Below, piece by piece: positions 5,668-7,752 of a stretch of 7,752 bases of DNA. The notes beneath the pieces were generated by a model that saw only the letters and a program-made list of their open reading frames with translations, ran no database searches and was not told the DNA's origin. Origin of the DNA: a bacterium CG2_30_54_10 (GTDB lineage: Bacteria > Muiribacteriota > Ozemobacteria > Ozemobacterales > Ozemobacteraceae); the NCBI GenBank assembly GCA_001872985.1, contig MNYA01000351.1, positions 1 through 7,752 on the forward strand, in the 5' to 3' direction. The translations under genes were made by a program, and so were the position numbers. Position 1 is the stretch's first letter, and each line of letters opens with the position of its first letter.

Positions 5668-7602
5668 TTGCGACGAGCACGCAGATATATACTACTTACC
5701 AACGATGTCCTTTGCCTGTCTTTCTCGCTGCTGGCGGCCATCTGGCTGCGGTACGAGAATCTGAATTCAGGCAGCCTCAATTTCTTTTTATGGATGATGC
5801 CGGTTTCGGTGCTGGCCGGCATAGGAATCTTCGGATCCCTTGGCCTCTACCGGCGGTCGGTGCGGTTCACTTCGATCCCGGACCTGGTCGCCATCTTTAC
5901 GGCCGTCACTGCCCTTTCAATTGTAAAGATGTTCCTGTTGCTGGCAACTCCTCATGCGGCGTTTTCCCGAGCGGTTTTCATCATGGACTGGGTCCTTGGC
6001 CTGTTCCTGATCGGATTTTCTCGGGTGACCCCCAGGATCCTTCTTACGCTTACCGACTTCGAACCTGTCCGGAAGATGGTCTTCGGGGAGGTCCGAAACC
6101 GCCCCAAGCGGATTCTGATCTACGGCGCAGGCCGTGGTGGTGAAAGCGTTGCCCGTGAAATCCGGCGCAACGAGCAACTGCCCTATTCGATCGTCGGCTT
6201 CCTTGATGACGATTCCCGCAAGCTTGGTTCGATCATCCATGGAGCTGAAGTTCTGGGCGATCGCTCCATTTTAAACCGCGTTTGCCATGAAGAGAAGGTT
6301 GAGGAGATCGTCATCGCTATTCCCTCGGCCTCTGGTGAGGTGATCCGTGAAATCATCCGCGTTTGCCGCGACACATTGGTGCGTTTCCGCACCCTCCCTG
6401 GAATGCAGGATCTCCTCGAAGGAAGTCTCCTGAGCATGCAACTGCGTGACATCTCGGTCGAGGATCTGTTGCGTCGGGCACCCGCTGAAATCAACTTGGC
6501 CGAGATTGCTGCTTACCTCACCGGCAAGACCGTCCTCGTCACCGGGGCCGGAGGTAGCATCGGCAGCGAGATATGCCGGCAGGTATTGCCCTTCCAACCT
6601 CAAGCTATCTTGTTGATGGGTCATGGCGAGAACAGCATCTATTTGGTTCATCAGGATCTTAGCGCTGCCCGCAATCTGGGCCAGACGCGACTGGTACAGA
6701 TCATTGCCGACGTAAAAGATGAGGCCAGGGTCGATGCGATTTTCCAGGAGTATCATCCGGACATCGTTTTCCACGCCGCTGCCCATAAGCATGTCCCGCT
6801 GATGGAGATCAACCCTGAAGAGGCGGTAAAGAACAACATCCTCGGAACGTATAATCTCGTGAACGCTTCTCATCAGTATCATTCCGAGCGCTTCGTCATG
6901 ATTTCCACTGACAAGGCTGTCAATCCGACCTCGGTCATGGGAGCCAGCAAGCGGTTTTCCGAGATGGTGATGAAGGTATTCGCCAAGCGAAGCGCCACCC
7001 GATTCTGCGCCGTGCGCTTCGGAAATGTTCTGGGCAGCCGCGGCAGCGTGATCCCGTTGTTCAAGCGGCAGATTGAGGCGGGTGGCCCGGTCACGATTAC
7101 CCATCCAAACATGATCCGTTTTTTCATGACCATTCCCGAGGCCAGCAAACTGGTCATTCAGGCCGGCTCCTACGGAAAGGGCGGGGAGGTGTTCCTGCTC
7201 GACATGGGCGAGCCGGTTCGCATCTGCGATCTGGCCTCCGATCTCATTCGTCTGGCAGGCCTTGAAGAAGGGCAAGACATCAAGATCGAGTATTCCGGTG
7301 TCCGCCCTGGTGAAAAAATGTATGAAGAGCTTTTAACCACCGAAGAAGGGGTTACCGCCACCCGCAACAAAAAAATATTCATTGCCCGCCCCGAAATGTT
7401 GGACGAAGAGGTTGTCCTCAGCTATCTTTCCGAGCTTCGCAACGCTGCTGTTGCCGGGGACCGCTCTTTGATCATCGGCACCCTGAAGATCGCCATCCCT
7501 TCGTATGCCCCCGATCGTGACCAAATCTACAACCACCATAACCTCAAGAACGACTTGACCATTCCCTTGAAGAAAGCCAGACCAAAGTTCAAGGTCGTTT
7601 GA
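5668..7602 (+). CDS. Membrane nucleotide-sugar 4,6-dehydratase (WbpM/CapD/FlaA1 family)
   Basis: About 644 residues, the full length of the large membrane-bound dehydratases that convert UDP-GlcNAc-type sugars to 4-keto-6-deoxy intermediates for O-antigen, capsule or protein glycans. Order of parts: about four membrane segments (roughly 8-29, 39-60, 72-93 and 102-117); a first Rossmann domain with YGAGRGG (152-158); then the catalytic SDR domain with VTGAGGSIGSE starting near 290, HAAAHKHVPLME, STDKAVNPTSVMGASKR (Ser413, Met424-x3-Lys428) and RFGNVLGSRGSVIPLF. Met in place of the usual SDR Tyr is the Ser-Met-Lys arrangement known from WbpM-like enzymes, not a defect. The start chosen is TTG 5668, preceded by GGAGGG (5658-5663). 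It puts a short basic segment (RRARR) before the first membrane helix, and the predicted promoter excludes the upstream TTG at 5605. The exact substrate is not determinable. Confidence 0.93.
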   Translation: MRRARRYILLTNDVLCLSFSLLAAIWLRYENLNSGSLNFFLWMMPVSVLAGIGIFGSLGLYRRSVRFTSIPDLVAIFTAVTALSIVKMFLLLATPHAAFSRAVFIMDWVLGLFLIGFSRVTPRILLTLTDFEPVRKMVFGEVRNRPKRILIYGAGRGGESVAREIRRNEQLPYSIVGFLDDDSRKLGSIIHGAEVLGDRSILNRVCHEEKVEEIVIAIPSASGEVIREIIRVCRDTLVRFRTLPGMQDLLEGSLLSMQLRDISVEDLLRRAPAEINLAEIAAYLTGKTVLVTGAGGSIGSEICRQVLPFQPQAILLMGHGENSIYLVHQDLSAARNLGQTRLVQIIADVKDEARVDAIFQEYHPDIVFHAAAHKHVPLMEINPEEAVKNNILGTYNLVNASHQYHSERFVMISTDKAVNPTSVMGASKRFSEMVMKVFAKRSATRFCAVRFGNVLGSRGSVIPLFKRQIEAGGPVTITHPNMIRFFMTIPEASKLVIQAGSYGKGGEVFLLDMGEPVRICDLASDLIRLAGLEEGQDIKIEYSGVRPGEKMYEELLTTEEGVTATRNKKIFIARPEMLDEEVVLSYLSELRNAAVAGDRSLIIGTLKIAIPSYAPDRDQIYNHHNLKNDLTIPLKKARPKFKVV

Positions 7603-7691
7603 TCCATGCCTCGGTGGATGGGGCAATGTGTTCGTTCTTCCATTTTCCGTATTCGCGGATTGGGACCGGCCGGCTTTTGCGAACCATCAAT

Positions 7692-7739
7692 CGTAACTTC
7701 TCAATAATTCCGGGCAGAAAAAGCAGTTTTTCAGAAGTT
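7692..7739. repeat. Imperfect inverted repeat sharing the hairpin arm
   Basis: CGTAACTTCTCAA at 7692-7704 is identical to the left arm start of the hairpin at 5537-5586. AGAAGTT at 7733-7739 is the reverse complement of AACTTCT (7695-7701). An inner stem, GAAAAA paired with TTTTTC around GCAG (about 7717-7732), is nested inside. The remainder of 7603-7752 contains no gene and no terminator that I can support. The element lies close to the window edge, so what follows it is unknown. Confidence 0.55.
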
Positions 7740-7752
7740 GGCTATTTCCGTC

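Noticed and set aside
5553..6143. 196-residue plus-strand frame starting inside the hairpin
   Set aside because: It covers the hairpin arm, the promoter and the out-of-frame start of the dehydratase; its Pro/Gly-rich product is typical of a shadow frame.
6271..7275. 334-residue minus-strand reading frame
   Set aside because: Antisense to the dehydratase catalytic domain; the long open frame follows from the codon use of the real gene, with no motif of its own.
7602..7619. ATCCA/TGGAT stem after the dehydratase stop as a terminator
   Set aside because: Only five base pairs with an eight-base loop and no following T-run.

Overview
The window is bacterial chromosomal DNA, moderately GC-rich by eye, with Shine-Dalgarno-led genes, three apparently exported proteins and one polytopic membrane enzyme. 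No ribosomal or marker gene is present, so the taxon cannot be fixed. The intergenic DNA is rich in short-period tandem repeats and perfect palindromes. From general knowledge, this style is common in large-genome environmental bacteria (for example Planctomycetes-like or Riflebacteria-like lineages), but that is only a weak inference.

Layout, left to right. Positions 1-200 are repeat-rich leader DNA before a small secreted ankyrin-repeat protein (201-728, +). A convergent RsbW-like HATPase follows (768-1247, -). Immediately upstream of it on the same strand lies a frameshifted, N-terminally truncated remnant of a STAS-domain anti-sigma antagonist (about 1247-1430, -), so this was probably an antagonist/HATPase pair that lost its antagonist. 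A good sigma70-type promoter inside the remnant reads rightward into rfbD (1562-2464, +; dTDP-4-dehydrorhamnose reductase). Next come a secreted protein of unknown function (2726-3331, +) and a composite repeat region (3359-3552) with a seven-unit 9-nt tandem array, a perfect palindrome and a degenerate inverted repeat. nagA (3661-4752, +; N-acetylglucosamine-6-phosphate deacetylase) overlaps by ATGA a gene for an exported protein with a four-cysteine zinc-ribbon-like motif (4749-5525, +). A perfect 23-bp-stem hairpin (5537-5586) and a strong promoter (5605-5633) precede a large WbpM/CapD/FlaA1-type nucleotide-sugar dehydratase (5668-7602, +). The last 150 bases are non-coding and carry another copy of the hairpin arm motif.

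How the genes may work together. rfbD (dTDP-L-rhamnose) and the WbpM-like enzyme (UDP-4-keto-6-deoxy-HexNAc) both make activated deoxysugars for surface polysaccharide or glycosylation. nagA feeds N-acetylglucosamine-6-phosphate back into amino-sugar metabolism. The theme is therefore cell-envelope sugar metabolism, but the genes sit in separate units with their own promoters and repeats rather than in one clear operon. I did not find a convincing complete new system. The best leads are the decayed partner-switching pair, the CGTAACTTCTCAA inverted repeats bracketing the nagA and dehydratase units, and the nagA-coupled exported zinc-ribbon protein.
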